Below are positions 23,632-31,965 of a stretch of DNA of 31,965 nt, one piece after another (within the stretch, counting starts at the first letter, position 1; every line of letters starts with the position of its first letter). This DNA is from JAGNGI01 sp035448825 (lineage in GTDB: Bacteria > Fidelibacterota > UBA2242), in the NCBI GenBank assembly GCA_035448825.1, contig DAOTJS010000023.1, positions 1 through 31,965 of the forward strand. The letters are read 5' to 3'. The notes below the pieces were generated by a model. It worked only from the letters and a program-made list of their open reading frames with translations. It ran no database searches and was not told where the DNA came from. The translations under genes were made by a program, and so were the position numbers.

Positions 23632-25488
23632 TCACAATTTATAGATCAGGCTGAGCTCAATATTGCGATGTTTACTATTAGGCAGAAAATAAAACACATC
23701 AGTTTTATTAAAAATATAATTGAAACCATGATAGTAAGCCGCGCGGATTCCAAATGATTTAAATATCATAAAATCCAGTCCGGCTTTCAATCCATAATCC
23801 CAATTAATATTTGTTGGTGGAACATCTTCTGTTTCTTCGATTTCTTCATCTGATAATTCGCCAGATTCTATTTTTAAGGTTGCCTTTCGACTGATACAAT
23901 CACCCGTTTCCAAACCGCCAAAAATTCTTACTCTTTTAATCACAGGAACAGATAACAGACCGTAGAAAGATATATAATTATAATTGTCAATTATATTAAA
24001 ATCAAATAAATGGATATCCGGATCCATAGTTGCTTCCAATAAATAGTTAGCACCGCGCTGGTCAAAAGCCATTCCGGTAACAATCCATCCAAACCTTGAT
24101 TCGATCCCGATCTTGTATCCGGACTTCCTCTTAACAACTTTATCCTGTAATTCTTGTTCCGCCAGGCGGATATCTGAAATATTAATACCGGCAATAACAG
24201 AAATGGGATTTTCGGGGAGATTAATATTTTGAGCTTCGGTTTCACTCGGTCTAAATTTACAATCAACATTATTCAGGGTAAAAGTCCAGGATTTGAATTT
24301 CGTACCTGCTCTGGGAGTCCAGGAGTCGTAGTAGTTGTCATAAATAATTTTTGAATGATTGTAGCTAACCGTCAAATGCTCTGAAATCTGGTTGATTAAA
24401 TCGCATTGAGTTGCATATCCAATCAAACGCAATAATCCGGTACTGTAAAAACTATAACCGGTTCTCCGTTCTTTATTGTCACCGCCAAGGTCTAAATACC
24501 TTCCCCATCGAAGTGCGTAAAAATCCAGAAAAACTACCTCTTGTCCCCACGAAATCTCTACCTCCTCGTTACCTTGATAATCAAGGACATTTTTCACAAA
24601 ATCAATATCGCCCAGTCCGCTCTGATATTGAAATGGTGGATTACCATCATTCCGGGGATGGTATAAAACATCGCCCGCTGATCTTCCCTGCCGGTACCCA
24701 ATCAAATTCAAACCGTTAGTCAATGCCAGATTCATTGTAAGCGAAAGCCCAACTCGGGCATATCTGGGAGCCGGAACCGCAAAATCAGGAGACTTGAAAT
24801 AGATTTCTTTACCGATATTCGAGATACTATACCCGAAAGCCGGTATGATATCCAATTTTGTATTACTTTTCAATCTAATTTTCAACGGTGATGATAATAA
24901 TACACCGGCATCATAGAAAACATTATTTGATTTACCGGAATCACCGGGCGCAAAATCAAAATCATAGACAACCTTTTTCATCGTCATTCCGGCCGAAATG
25001 TCAACCGGTATTTTAATAAAGGTATTTTTATAACGAGATGCAAATGAAAAAGCATCTAAGGTTAATAATGGGTGATGCCTATAAATTAAATTACCATCTT
25101 CATCTGTAGGAGTTGACATTCCAAAGTCAAAAATTGTCTTATACAAACTAAATACCATTTGTAAAGGTAAACCTTTCGGTAAAATGCTCAGACCCAAAAC
25201 AGAGTTACCAAATTCAAAGTTAGATACTAGTTCTGGTAACCAATCAGTCTTATATCCTGAGTAAGCAAGCGAAAGTCCGCGATAGCCATAAATTCCATTA
25301 GCCGGATTAAAGTAACCAGCATAAATATCATCGGAGGGCAAGCATACTCCAATTTCACCCATACCGTTTAATGTCGGTGAAACCGGGATCAACAACCAAG
25401 ATGCTCCTACCTGTGAAAATTTATTAGAGGATAATCCAAATTCCTGCATCCCTAACAAAAGTAGTAATCCAACTATTATTTTCTTCAT
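23632..25488 (-). CDS. PorV/PorQ-like outer-membrane beta-barrel protein
   Basis: A 618-residue exported protein with a signal peptide (MKKIIVGLLLLLGMQEFGLS). The mature start, FSQVGASWLLIPVSPTLNGMGEIGVCLPSDDIYAGYFNPANGIYG, resembles the PorV/PorQ (FadL-like) signature G-x-x-x-L-x-I-x-x-x-x-x-x-x-GMG-x-A-x-x-x-D-x-x-x-x-x-x-NPA. Alternating aromatic strands run to the end (NIELSLIYKL). PorV is the outer-membrane shuttle of type IX secretion, but this protein is longer (PorV about 390) and could be an unrelated family member. The ATG at 25486-25488 has GAGGG 5 nt upstream; a TTG four codons earlier was discarded. It converges with the propeller gene, 72 nt apart. Confidence 0.75.
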   Translation of the reverse strand: MKKIIVGLLLLLGMQEFGLSSNKFSQVGASWLLIPVSPTLNGMGEIGVCLPSDDIYAGYFNPANGIYGYRGLSLAYSGYKTDWLPELVSNFEFGNSVLGLSILPKGLPLQMVFSLYKTIFDFGMSTPTDEDGNLIYRHHPLLTLDAFSFASRYKNTFIKIPVDISAGMTMKKVVYDFDFAPGDSGKSNNVFYDAGVLLSSPLKIRLKSNTKLDIIPAFGYSISNIGKEIYFKSPDFAVPAPRYARVGLSLTMNLALTNGLNLIGYRQGRSAGDVLYHPRNDGNPPFQYQSGLGDIDFVKNVLDYQGNEEVEISWGQEVVFLDFYALRWGRYLDLGGDNKERRTGYSFYSTGLLRLIGYATQCDLINQISEHLTVSYNHSKIIYDNYYDSWTPRAGTKFKSWTFTLNNVDCKFRPSETEAQNINLPENPISVIAGINISDIRLAEQELQDKVVKRKSGYKIGIESRFGWIVTGMAFDQRGANYLLEATMDPDIHLFDFNIIDNYNYISFYGLLSVPVIKRVRIFGGLETGDCISRKATLKIESGELSDEEIEETEDVPPTNINWDYGLKAGLDFMIFKSFGIRAAYYHGFNYIFNKTDVFYFLPNSKHRNIELSLIYKL

Positions 25489-25493
25489 CACTT

Positions 25494-25498
25494 CCCTC
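25494..25498 (-). promoter_or_regulatory. Ribosome binding site deciding the start of the PorV-like gene
   Basis: GAGGG on the minus strand lies 5 nt before the ATG at 25488-25486. It overlaps the first codons of a longer frame from TTG, which is therefore rejected. Confidence 0.7.
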
Positions 25499-25662
25499 AA
25501 ATTATTTCATCTGATTATGGAAAAATAAACATCATTACATTAAACTTTAAAATAACATTTCTATATTAATGAATACCTCACTAAAAATCAAGTTTGGTAA
25601 TCCGGGACATCCCCCAATTTTTAGAAAGTTTAACCTCAATGAGGTACAGATATTTTTTGATA

Positions 25663-25704
25663 AAACCAATTAGATTCCACTTCGTTTCACCGTAAATTGG
25701 TTTC
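25663..25704. repeat. AAACCAATT inverted repeat, copy 4 (diverged centre)
   Basis: Arms AAACCAATTA and TAAATTGGTTT enclose an unrelated AT-richer centre (GATTCCACTTCGTTTCACCG). The arms match the other copies and the total length is 42 bp, as in copies 1 and 2. Confidence 0.6.
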
Positions 25705-25736
25705 TCCCAATACCACACCAGTTTACGAATATATCA

Positions 25737-25777
25737 AACCAATTTCCGACTCACCGCAGGTGGGGCTAAATTGGTTC
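25737..25777 (-). repeat. AAACCAATT inverted repeat, copy 3
   Basis: On the minus strand it reads AACCAATTTAGCCCCACCTG, then CGGTGAGTCGGAAATTGGTTT in shorter pieces of the same order as copy 1. It starts 12 bp after the epimerase stop codon, in a position where a 3'-end hairpin would form in the transcript. Confidence 0.75.
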
Positions 25778-25789
25778 TGGCGCATTATC

Positions 25790-26773
25790 CTATTTAATCG
25801 CCTCAAATCGGCGAATGATTTCATCTATCAATCGGTCAAAATTTCCATCAACTGCTCTTCGTGATGGATCGGCATCATACCATTCGATAATTTCCTTTGC
25901 GCCTTGCTTAAAAGGAATAGTTGCCTCGAAATCCGGCACCAATCGTTTGACCTTGGAATTATCGAAAATTACACTGTGCATTTTATCGCCCAGCAGGCTA
26001 TCGCCCCATTCGGCATCATATCTGGCAATGACCTCCGACGGCACATGAACAATTTCCGCTTGCGTTCCAGCCGCTTCGGCAATTATCTCAAAAATTTGAT
26101 TCCAAGTCAGCAATTCATCGGAGGTAATATGAAAACTTTCGCCGATGGTCTTTGGATTTCCCAATAAACCGAGAAATCCTCTGGCAAAATCGCGATGATG
26201 TGTCAGAACCCAGAGCGAACTACCATCGCCGTGGACGATGACTTTCTTCCCCTGACGCATACGATTGACAACGGTGTACCTTCCTTCCATCGGTAAACTT
26301 GTGCAATCGTAAGTGTGTGATGGTCTGACAATTGTAATTGGGAACTGCTCTTCTTGAAAAGCCTTTAGCAAACGCTTTTCACAGGCAATTTTATTACGTG
26401 AATATTCCCAGTACGGATTATCAAGCGGAGTTTCTTCCGTAATTGGCAATTTCTCAGGCGGTTTTTGATAAGCAGAAGCAGAACTGATAAATACATATTG
26501 TTCGGTGCGTCCCTTAAATGATTCTAAATCGGATTCGATTTGATCCGGTGTATAGGCTACCCACTCCACAACTGAATCGAAATTCATCTTACCGATTGCG
26601 GCTTTAACCGATTCTCTAACGCGAATATCAGCCTGAAGATGATGCGCACCTTTAGGGATTGGCCGAAAACATTGGCCGCGATTAAGTAAATATAGCTCGA
26701 TTCCCCGTTCTATTGCCAACTGAGAACAGGCGGAACTGATAATACCAGTTCCGCCGATAAATAAAACCTTCAT
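25790..26773 (-). CDS. NAD-dependent epimerase/dehydratase (extended SDR family)
   Basis: A 327-residue cytoplasmic oxidoreductase-like protein. GGTGIIS at 7-13 is the nucleotide-binding glycine motif (G-x-x-G-x-x-S, an atypical last position), and YSRNK at 124-128 supplies the Tyr/Lys pair, with ISSASAYQ at 96-103 giving the preceding serine. The pattern (SRNKIACEKRLLKAF, then IVRPSHTYD) is like the branch that includes CSP41-related and sugar-nucleotide epimerase-like proteins of unknown substrate. The ATG at 26771-26773 lies 12 nt after the DUF362 gene stop on the same strand, so the two are probably cotranscribed. Substrate cannot be deduced. Confidence 0.85.
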   Translation of the reverse strand: MKVLFIGGTGIISSACSQLAIERGIELYLLNRGQCFRPIPKGAHHLQADIRVRESVKAAIGKMNFDSVVEWVAYTPDQIESDLESFKGRTEQYVFISSASAYQKPPEKLPITEETPLDNPYWEYSRNKIACEKRLLKAFQEEQFPITIVRPSHTYDCTSLPMEGRYTVVNRMRQGKKVIVHGDGSSLWVLTHHRDFARGFLGLLGNPKTIGESFHITSDELLTWNQIFEIIAEAAGTQAEIVHVPSEVIARYDAEWGDSLLGDKMHSVIFDNSKVKRLVPDFEATIPFKQGAKEIIEWYDADPSRRAVDGNFDRLIDEIIRRFEAIK

Positions 26774-26785
26774 AAGTAATTAGCT

Positions 26786-28879
26786 CTATTTGACTAACAG
26801 CATTTTACGTGATTCTACGGCTACTTGCCTACCTACTGCCATATTTAGCTGATAAACATAAACACCCGAGGTAGCTTTTTGACCGGTAATCGTTTCTCCA
26901 TTCCAGACTGCCACATACTCACCGGCAGTTTTATAATTATTCTCCAGAACGGAAACCAATTGCCCCATCAAATTATATACTTTTAATTCAACATGCGCCG
27001 GCGCTTTTAGAGCATAGCGGATAGTAGTGGTAGCATTGAAGGGATTCGGATAATTCGGATAAAGGCTCAAAGCGCTGATGAGATTAGCCGGTTCAGCCTC
27101 GATCGCATTCGAAACGCTCCGCGTAATGGTCACTAATTCAATTCCGGTACCGGATTCGGGATCGAGATTACGGGAGTATTGCATTTCAGTGGCATTATTC
27201 CAATGTTCATGAACGCCCAGGCTGGCAAATAAAACTCCATCGTTATCCGGGTCATAGACGATTCCTTCCGGCCAATTCGCAGAATCAGCCGCTTGATGCA
27301 AGTAATCATCCACGCCGTCCATCTGGACATAAGTGCCAGCGGCAGGAACCCGCTCAGCGGTGAATTCCGAACGCAGAAAATCATATCCGACAGACTCGAT
27401 CGCCACCGGATCAAAAGAAGCAAAAATAGACGAGGTAAAGTCATTATTGAACGGCGCCATCTGCCACTTGAGCGGTTTACTGAGTTCATAGTCGGTTGCC
27501 CATAAGGCATCCATTAAATATAACAGGTTCTTATCACCCAATAATGAATGACACATAATGTCAACTTGTACCCGATATTGACCGTATCCTGGACGGGTAA
27601 CTCCCAGTTCCATTTCACGCGGCGCTACCAATCCATTGTGCAGATGTCCGGCATCGGGTCTGGTATGCGAACCAAAATGATTCTTGGCAAACATCGTTAC
27701 TCCGCCGCGCCGGTGACCTTTTAACATAGGTATATTAATCAAATATTCGGCATCTTCGAGAATAGCGTACACATTATCGTCATAAACGGGACCTTCTCCC
27801 GGCCGGTTGGCATCCCAGACATTTTCTCGTAAAACCGTTCCTTTGTCGGAATAGTAAATCTTGGTCGTTGTGCCGACCTGCGCCTGTTCACGACCTAAAT
27901 TAGCATAATTGGCATCGTGATCCAGATAATGAACACTGTCAAATTCGCTATGCCAGTAATCGTATAGATGTTTATAGATGTGTTTCATCGGATCACCGAT
28001 ATAAATATCGCTTTCGGCAACGCCGACAACATTGACCAGATGGCGTAAAACCGTCATCACTACCGCCGGTGAAGTCTCGGAAATTCCGTAGCTCGAGTTT
28101 TTGGCACAGGACAAATCAGTAGTGCTGTAGTTACCACCCCAGCCACTGGTGGCATTTATTTTGATGAAAATTTTCTCACCAGGCGAATAATCAACTGCGC
28201 CTTTTTCCCGAGTTGTATTGTGATATTTGAATATCGCAACCCAGGCGGCACTATCGCTGGTTTCACCGGTCAAAGACTGGATTGCCGAAGAAACCATACT
28301 ATCAACTATCACTTGATTATTATTCTGCGGCAAAAACCAGGCTTTTCCAGCCCGATAAGTAGTATATTTACCCCCCCACGAACTAACGGTCGAATCCGGT
28401 ACACAATTCTCGTTAGTGGCATCGGGATTATGCACCCAGACCACCCGACCGGGGAAAATGCCCTTAGCCGTTCCAATCGATAGATTTGCCTCCTTTTTGA
28501 TGGTTGCATAGCTGGCGTAAGCCGTATCGCGGGAATTGTGAAAGATAAGCAAAGAAGCCAATAATCCCAGAATAACAAAGCCAGTTGCTAAAAGGTAACG
28601 TGATTTAGCTACCATTTTTTTGGCTTTCATAAAAGCGGTCGCGGAGGCGATTACCCCAATTAAATAAACGATAAATCCCGAAGCTAGCGGCATAGCTACA
28701 CGCATACAGGGGTAGGTCGCCCGAGTCGGCTTGGGAATCACCCGGACTAACACCCAGATTAATGCTAACAAACCAGTTATTGGAAATAATAACTTCGACC
28801 AACCACTAAGCGGTTTAATTCCTCTGACTTTGCCGGTTTTTGGGCAAATCAAAAAGAATCGTTGCAGGATCTTCTTCAT
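26786..28879 (-). CDS. Membrane-anchored DUF362 protein with C-terminal type IX sorting domain
   Basis: A 697-residue protein. Three membrane segments are predicted at about 30-48, 63-84 and 95-113. Residues about 140-570 form the DUF362 domain: EKIFIKINATSGWGG, SPAVVMTVLRHLVNVVGVAESDIYIGDP, YLINIPMLKGHRRGGVTMFAKNHFGS, DALWATDYELSKP, SIFASFDPVAIESVGYDFLR. DUF362 domains bind or process unknown ligands and are often fused to ferredoxin domains, but no 4Fe-4S cysteine cluster is visible here. The last 90 or so residues are a YPNPFNATTTIRY...GVYVYQL...KMLLVK sorting domain. The combination of three membrane helices with a sorting domain is unusual. GAGAG lies 6 nt before the ATG at 28877-28879. 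Confidence 0.88.
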   Translation of the reverse strand: MKKILQRFFLICPKTGKVRGIKPLSGWSKLLFPITGLLALIWVLVRVIPKPTRATYPCMRVAMPLASGFIVYLIGVIASATAFMKAKKMVAKSRYLLATGFVILGLLASLLIFHNSRDTAYASYATIKKEANLSIGTAKGIFPGRVVWVHNPDATNENCVPDSTVSSWGGKYTTYRAGKAWFLPQNNNQVIVDSMVSSAIQSLTGETSDSAAWVAIFKYHNTTREKGAVDYSPGEKIFIKINATSGWGGNYSTTDLSCAKNSSYGISETSPAVVMTVLRHLVNVVGVAESDIYIGDPMKHIYKHLYDYWHSEFDSVHYLDHDANYANLGREQAQVGTTTKIYYSDKGTVLRENVWDANRPGEGPVYDDNVYAILEDAEYLINIPMLKGHRRGGVTMFAKNHFGSHTRPDAGHLHNGLVAPREMELGVTRPGYGQYRVQVDIMCHSLLGDKNLLYLMDALWATDYELSKPLKWQMAPFNNDFTSSIFASFDPVAIESVGYDFLRSEFTAERVPAAGTYVQMDGVDDYLHQAADSANWPEGIVYDPDNDGVLFASLGVHEHWNNATEMQYSRNLDPESGTGIELVTITRSVSNAIEAEPANLISALSLYPNYPNPFNATTTIRYALKAPAHVELKVYNLMGQLVSVLENNYKTAGEYVAVWNGETITGQKATSGVYVYQLNMAVGRQVAVESRKMLLVK

Positions 28880-28951
28880 CAGTTTCTCTCTTTCAGATTG
28901 TTAGTGATTATCAAATAATTTCATTCTGCATTTATCAGCAAAATAAAAATT

Positions 28952-31345
28952 TTATTGCATTTCTACAACAACTTTATTTTCGTTCTGAATTATATCCAGC
29001 GGTATTAGATTTCCGGTTAATTCTTGATTGTTTATAATTAGTTTTCGAATGCCTTTTTGAGCACCGTTCGGGTTTTTTATTAAAATATTAAACATTTTAT
29101 TCCGAAAACGCCTTTTAATCCTCACTTCTTTCCAGTTTGAAGGGAGGCATGGATCAATCCGCAAACCGAAATAATCCGGCTGAATGCCGAGAATATACTG
29201 AGTGGTAGTATAATACGACCAGGCGGCGGCTCCGGTGAGCCACGGCAAACGTGAAGCCCCCGCGCGTGGACTATAGCGACTATTCGTAAACTGACAATAA
29301 ACATAAGGTTCAATCTGCCGGATTTCAGCTCTGGTATTATAAGCCGCCGGTAGATAAGCCCGTAAATACTGGTAAGCTCGATCGCCGTGTCCCAACATAG
29401 TTTCAGCGATTATCGCCCAACCCTGAGTATGCGAGAAAATCGAGCCGTTTTCTTTCATACCGGCATTGAAAAGCGGCGCTTTGACGATGCGATGGTCGGT
29501 TTTGATATACGGCGGGGCTAAAATCATCAAACCATATTCGGTTGCCAAGCGCTCATAAACAGCTTGCATCGCCGTCTCCGCCTCATCTTTATCGGCAAAC
29601 CCGCTGATTACAGCCCATGACTGTGGATTGAGCCAGATCGAACCCTCTTCATCAGTATGCGAACCATATTTCAGACCATCATAGCGGTAAGCCCGGAGAA
29701 ACCACTGTCCGTCCCAGGCATATTTGCGCAAATTTTCATCCAATTTTTGTAATTGCTCCACTGCCCAATTTTTCTCACTGAGGCGCTCGAGCAGTTCACA
29801 AATTTCAATATAAGTCTTTAGGGCATAACGCAATTGAAAAGCGACGAAAATCGTCTCGCCACGCTGACCGAGTTCCAGACAATCATTCCAGTCGGCATAA
29901 AGTCCACAGGGCAAACCATGGGTGCCAGTTCGTTCTAAATTAAATTCAATCGCCCGTCGTAAATGGCCAAGCACAGTGGCTTCGCCCTCATCAGCAAACG
30001 GTAAAACTTTGTCGAAAAAAGACAGATCGCCGGTTTCTTTAACATAAGCCGGAACAGTATTGAATAACCACATACAGTCATCCGAACGGTATTCTTCCTC
30101 CTTGGGCGGAATTTCCCGGCCAGGATGATGATCAAACGGCTTCACTACTGACATAGCGCCACCGGTGGAAACCTGACCAGTCAGCATTAATTCGAGACGT
30201 TCACCGGCTTCTTCAGGAATCAAAGGCAAAACCCCCAGTAAATCCTGCACCGTATCACGATAGCCGAGCCCGTCGCGTTCACCACTATAAATCAAGCTCG
30301 CGGCTCTCGACCAGGCGTAAGTAATCAAACAATTGAACGGGCTCCAGACATTGGTCATACTATCGAATTCAGAATCCGGAGTCTGCACCAAAAAACTTTG
30401 CAGACGTCTATGCCAGTGCTCTTTTAGTTTTTCAAATTCGAGGTGAATATTATCTAGGTTTTGAAATTCACTACAAACCTTCCGCCCTTCGACCTCCGCC
30501 TTTCCAATACCCATCAGAACAGCCAGTTCGCGCGATTCGCCCGGTTTGAGTTCAAGCTCAATCTGCAAAACGCCCACGCCATTATCACCAACGGCGATGG
30601 AATTACGACATTTGCCCTTTTCCACTACAATGGGATTATGGTAACTACGATAGTTACCCAAAAATATTTCGCGGTCGGTATCGAAACCACTGACTTCCGC
30701 GCCCACGACTCCCATAAAAGTATGCTTATTACCGTCATGATGCCAGAGATCGCCACTATCGTCCGCCAGATTGACATTGATCCCGTGGTCAATGATATTT
30801 CCGACCACATTCATTCTGAGAATGAACTGGGTATATTGCAAATTAAAAGTGTCCTGCCAAACGTGCCAATTATTGGAATATTCAACGAAAGTAAATAGAC
30901 GCAGATGTCTTGTAACATTATCACGGTTTTTAATTTTCAATAGCCAGCACTCAAAATGCCGGTTCAAAGGCACAAAATAAGTCGTCTCCGTCAATATATT
31001 ATCATATTCCGATTCGATAATCGTATAAGCTGTACCGTGCCGACAGATGGTTTTGTATTGATCAAGTGATTTGCCAACCGGTTGCCAGGAAGCCGACCAA
31101 TAGTCATGCTGGTCAAGGTCATGGATATAAAAATAGCGCCCCGGTTGATCCATCGGAATAGCATTGAACCGCAGGCGCATGAATCGTCCTTGCGCCGCCG
31201 ACTGAAAAAAACTGTAACCTCCAGCATTGTTAGTGATGATCGCACCGTACTCGGTCGAACCGAGATAATTGCTCCAACTGCGGGGAGTATCCGGCCGATT
31301 GATTACATATTCTTTATTCTCATCATCAAAATGACCAAACTGCAT
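28952..31345 (-). CDS. GH94 disaccharide phosphorylase (chitobiose/cellobiose phosphorylase type)
   Basis: A 797-residue glycoside phosphorylase, close to the usual 800 of the family. The N-terminal beta-sandwich carries FGHFDDENKEYVINRPDTPRSWSNYLG and DYWSASWQPVGK (81-92). The (alpha/alpha)6 barrel follows, with catalytic acid region YADWNDCLE (DWND at 485-488) and NAGMKENGSIFSHTQGW, which forms part of the phosphate/substrate site. The reaction is phosphorolysis of a beta-linked disaccharide to a sugar 1-phosphate and a free sugar, in the cytoplasm. KENGSIFSHTQGW resembles chitobiose and cellobiose enzymes alike, so the substrate is not settled. GGAG lies 10 nt before the ATG. It follows a GPH sugar symporter by 39 nt. 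Confidence 0.93.
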   Translation of the reverse strand: MQFGHFDDENKEYVINRPDTPRSWSNYLGSTEYGAIITNNAGGYSFFQSAAQGRFMRLRFNAIPMDQPGRYFYIHDLDQHDYWSASWQPVGKSLDQYKTICRHGTAYTIIESEYDNILTETTYFVPLNRHFECWLLKIKNRDNVTRHLRLFTFVEYSNNWHVWQDTFNLQYTQFILRMNVVGNIIDHGINVNLADDSGDLWHHDGNKHTFMGVVGAEVSGFDTDREIFLGNYRSYHNPIVVEKGKCRNSIAVGDNGVGVLQIELELKPGESRELAVLMGIGKAEVEGRKVCSEFQNLDNIHLEFEKLKEHWHRRLQSFLVQTPDSEFDSMTNVWSPFNCLITYAWSRAASLIYSGERDGLGYRDTVQDLLGVLPLIPEEAGERLELMLTGQVSTGGAMSVVKPFDHHPGREIPPKEEEYRSDDCMWLFNTVPAYVKETGDLSFFDKVLPFADEGEATVLGHLRRAIEFNLERTGTHGLPCGLYADWNDCLELGQRGETIFVAFQLRYALKTYIEICELLERLSEKNWAVEQLQKLDENLRKYAWDGQWFLRAYRYDGLKYGSHTDEEGSIWLNPQSWAVISGFADKDEAETAMQAVYERLATEYGLMILAPPYIKTDHRIVKAPLFNAGMKENGSIFSHTQGWAIIAETMLGHGDRAYQYLRAYLPAAYNTRAEIRQIEPYVYCQFTNSRYSPRAGASRLPWLTGAAAWSYYTTTQYILGIQPDYFGLRIDPCLPSNWKEVRIKRRFRNKMFNILIKNPNGAQKGIRKLIINNQELTGNLIPLDIIQNENKVVVEMQ

Positions 31346-31384
31346 AATTGAATTACTCCAATATGATAATTATAATTTAGAATT

Positions 31385-31965
31385 TTAAACTGCTCCCCGT
31401 CGAGCTTCCAGGGCCAACCGAATTTCAGCGCATTTTTGCTTGGTAAGATCCACTCGAGTAATGAAAATAATTACCAAAATTAAACCCACAACAGGAATAC
31501 AGGCCAGCATTGCCCGAATCCAGAAAATGGTTTCTGGTGCCTGCACCGCAAGACTAGAATCGAAATGGGCAAAATTGAGGACGCTTCCGGCTAAAAATCC
31601 CCCCAGTGAATTACCCAACTTAAGGATATATGATGAACAACCGGTGAATGAACCTTCGCGACGTTTCCCGGTATCAAGTTCATCGTAATCAATAATATCA
31701 GCACCGATTGAGCCGTGAAGCATCCAGAGACCTGCTGATGAAAGTCCCATTATACCGGATGCAATTGTCTGAAGCCAGGGAATCAGCGGCGTATAAAGAA
31801 ACCAGGACCCGCCGTAGCCGATAATTCCTATAATTGCCGCAACGATTACGGCTTTGCGCTTTTCCAGATAATAGGCGACTCGGTTCAGGATCGGACCTCC
31901 CAGCAACCCCCCAATCATAAAAGCAATGCCCATCCAGAAATTCCAATTATCGCCAACAATGTTAT
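31385..31965 (-). CDS. GPH-family sugar:cation symporter, 3' part (cut by window edge)
   Basis: The frame is open to the window end, so the visible 193 codons are the C-terminal part of a larger protein; the first in-frame ATG (31931-31933) is internal, since upstream codons NIVGDNWNFW continue the frame. Several hydrophobic segments are seen. The family mark is GADIIDYDELDTGKRREGSF (residues about 78-97 from that ATG), the loop shared by MelB-type glycoside-pentoside-hexuronide transporters. It lies upstream of the GH94 gene in the same operon, so it probably imports the disaccharide that the phosphorylase cleaves; sodium or proton coupling is expected from the family. Confidence 0.9.
   Translation of the reverse strand, partial: NIVGDNWNFWMGIAFMIGGLLGGPILNRVAYYLEKRKAVIVAAIIGIIGYGGSWFLYTPLIPWLQTIASGIMGLSSAGLWMLHGSIGADIIDYDELDTGKRREGSFTGCSSYILKLGNSLGGFLAGSVLNFAHFDSSLAVQAPETIFWIRAMLACIPVVGLILVIIFITRVDLTKQKCAEIRLALEARRGAV

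Larger units (their letters stand above)
25489..25789. other. Intergenic interval with two inverted repeats
   Basis: About 300 bp between the PorV-like gene start and the end of the epimerase gene, both minus strand. It holds two copies of the AAACCAATT inverted repeat 33 bp apart and no gene. The promoter of the PorV-like gene must lie here. Confidence 0.7.

Noticed and set aside
28931..28966. AT-only palindrome (AATAAAATTTTTATT) after the GH94 stop, considered as a terminator
   Set aside because: The stem is made only of A-T pairs and is too weak to support an intrinsic terminator.

Overview
The window comes from a moderately AT-rich bacterial chromosome, most likely a member of the FCB superphylum outside the classical Bacteroidia (candidates: KSB1, Marinimicrobia, Calditrichota or Ignavibacteria-like lineages). 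This rests on three secreted proteins that end in a YPNPFN...G-Y-x-L...K(M/C)L(L/F)(I/V)K C-terminal domain (type IX secretion / FlgD-Ig-like sorting domain), a PorV/PorQ-like outer-membrane barrel, a TonB-dependent receptor with a carboxypeptidase-regulatory-like N-terminus, and a CsgG-like/PEGA protein. The phylum cannot be fixed from the sequence alone.

Layout. 1-2100: the edge of an accessory island on the minus strand, with a beta-class DNA methyltransferase, a gene cut by the window edge that is coupled to it, a small unidentified ORF upstream of it, and a decayed integrase-core transposase remnant. 2100-9730: a minus-strand housekeeping series in transcriptional order tadA, rmuC, mntP, DUF402, serA, leuS, lepB. 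9730-10514: a gene-free stretch full of short dispersed repeats. 10515-13816: inositol-monophosphatase-family suhB on plus, meeting head-on two overlapping CNNM/CorC-type paralogues. 13817-14309: gene-free, repeat-rich. 14310-17312: a CsgG/PEGA/barrel protein and a Ycf48-like secreted propeller. 17909-19829: a divergent pair, RNase Z-like hydrolase and adenosine deaminase.

19945-23559 is the most interesting unit: a cobalamin riboswitch, then a TonB-dependent receptor, then (15 nt later) a secreted beta-propeller-like protein with a type IX sorting domain. By analogy with BtuB/BtuG of Bacteroides this is probably a vitamin B12 capture and outer-membrane import system, but the surface partner appears to be delivered by type IX secretion rather than as a lipoprotein.

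23632-31965: a PorV-like barrel, an SDR epimerase behind a membrane-anchored DUF362 protein carrying the same C-terminal sorting domain, a GH94 disaccharide phosphorylase, and the 3' part of a GPH-family sugar symporter, which together suggest import and phosphorolysis of a beta-linked disaccharide.

Four intergenic copies of an about 42-bp inverted repeat with AAACCAATT / AATTGGTTT arms and a second family of CACAAAG-type repeats occupy most of the gene-free stretches. No rRNA, tRNA, CRISPR array or intact insertion sequence was seen.
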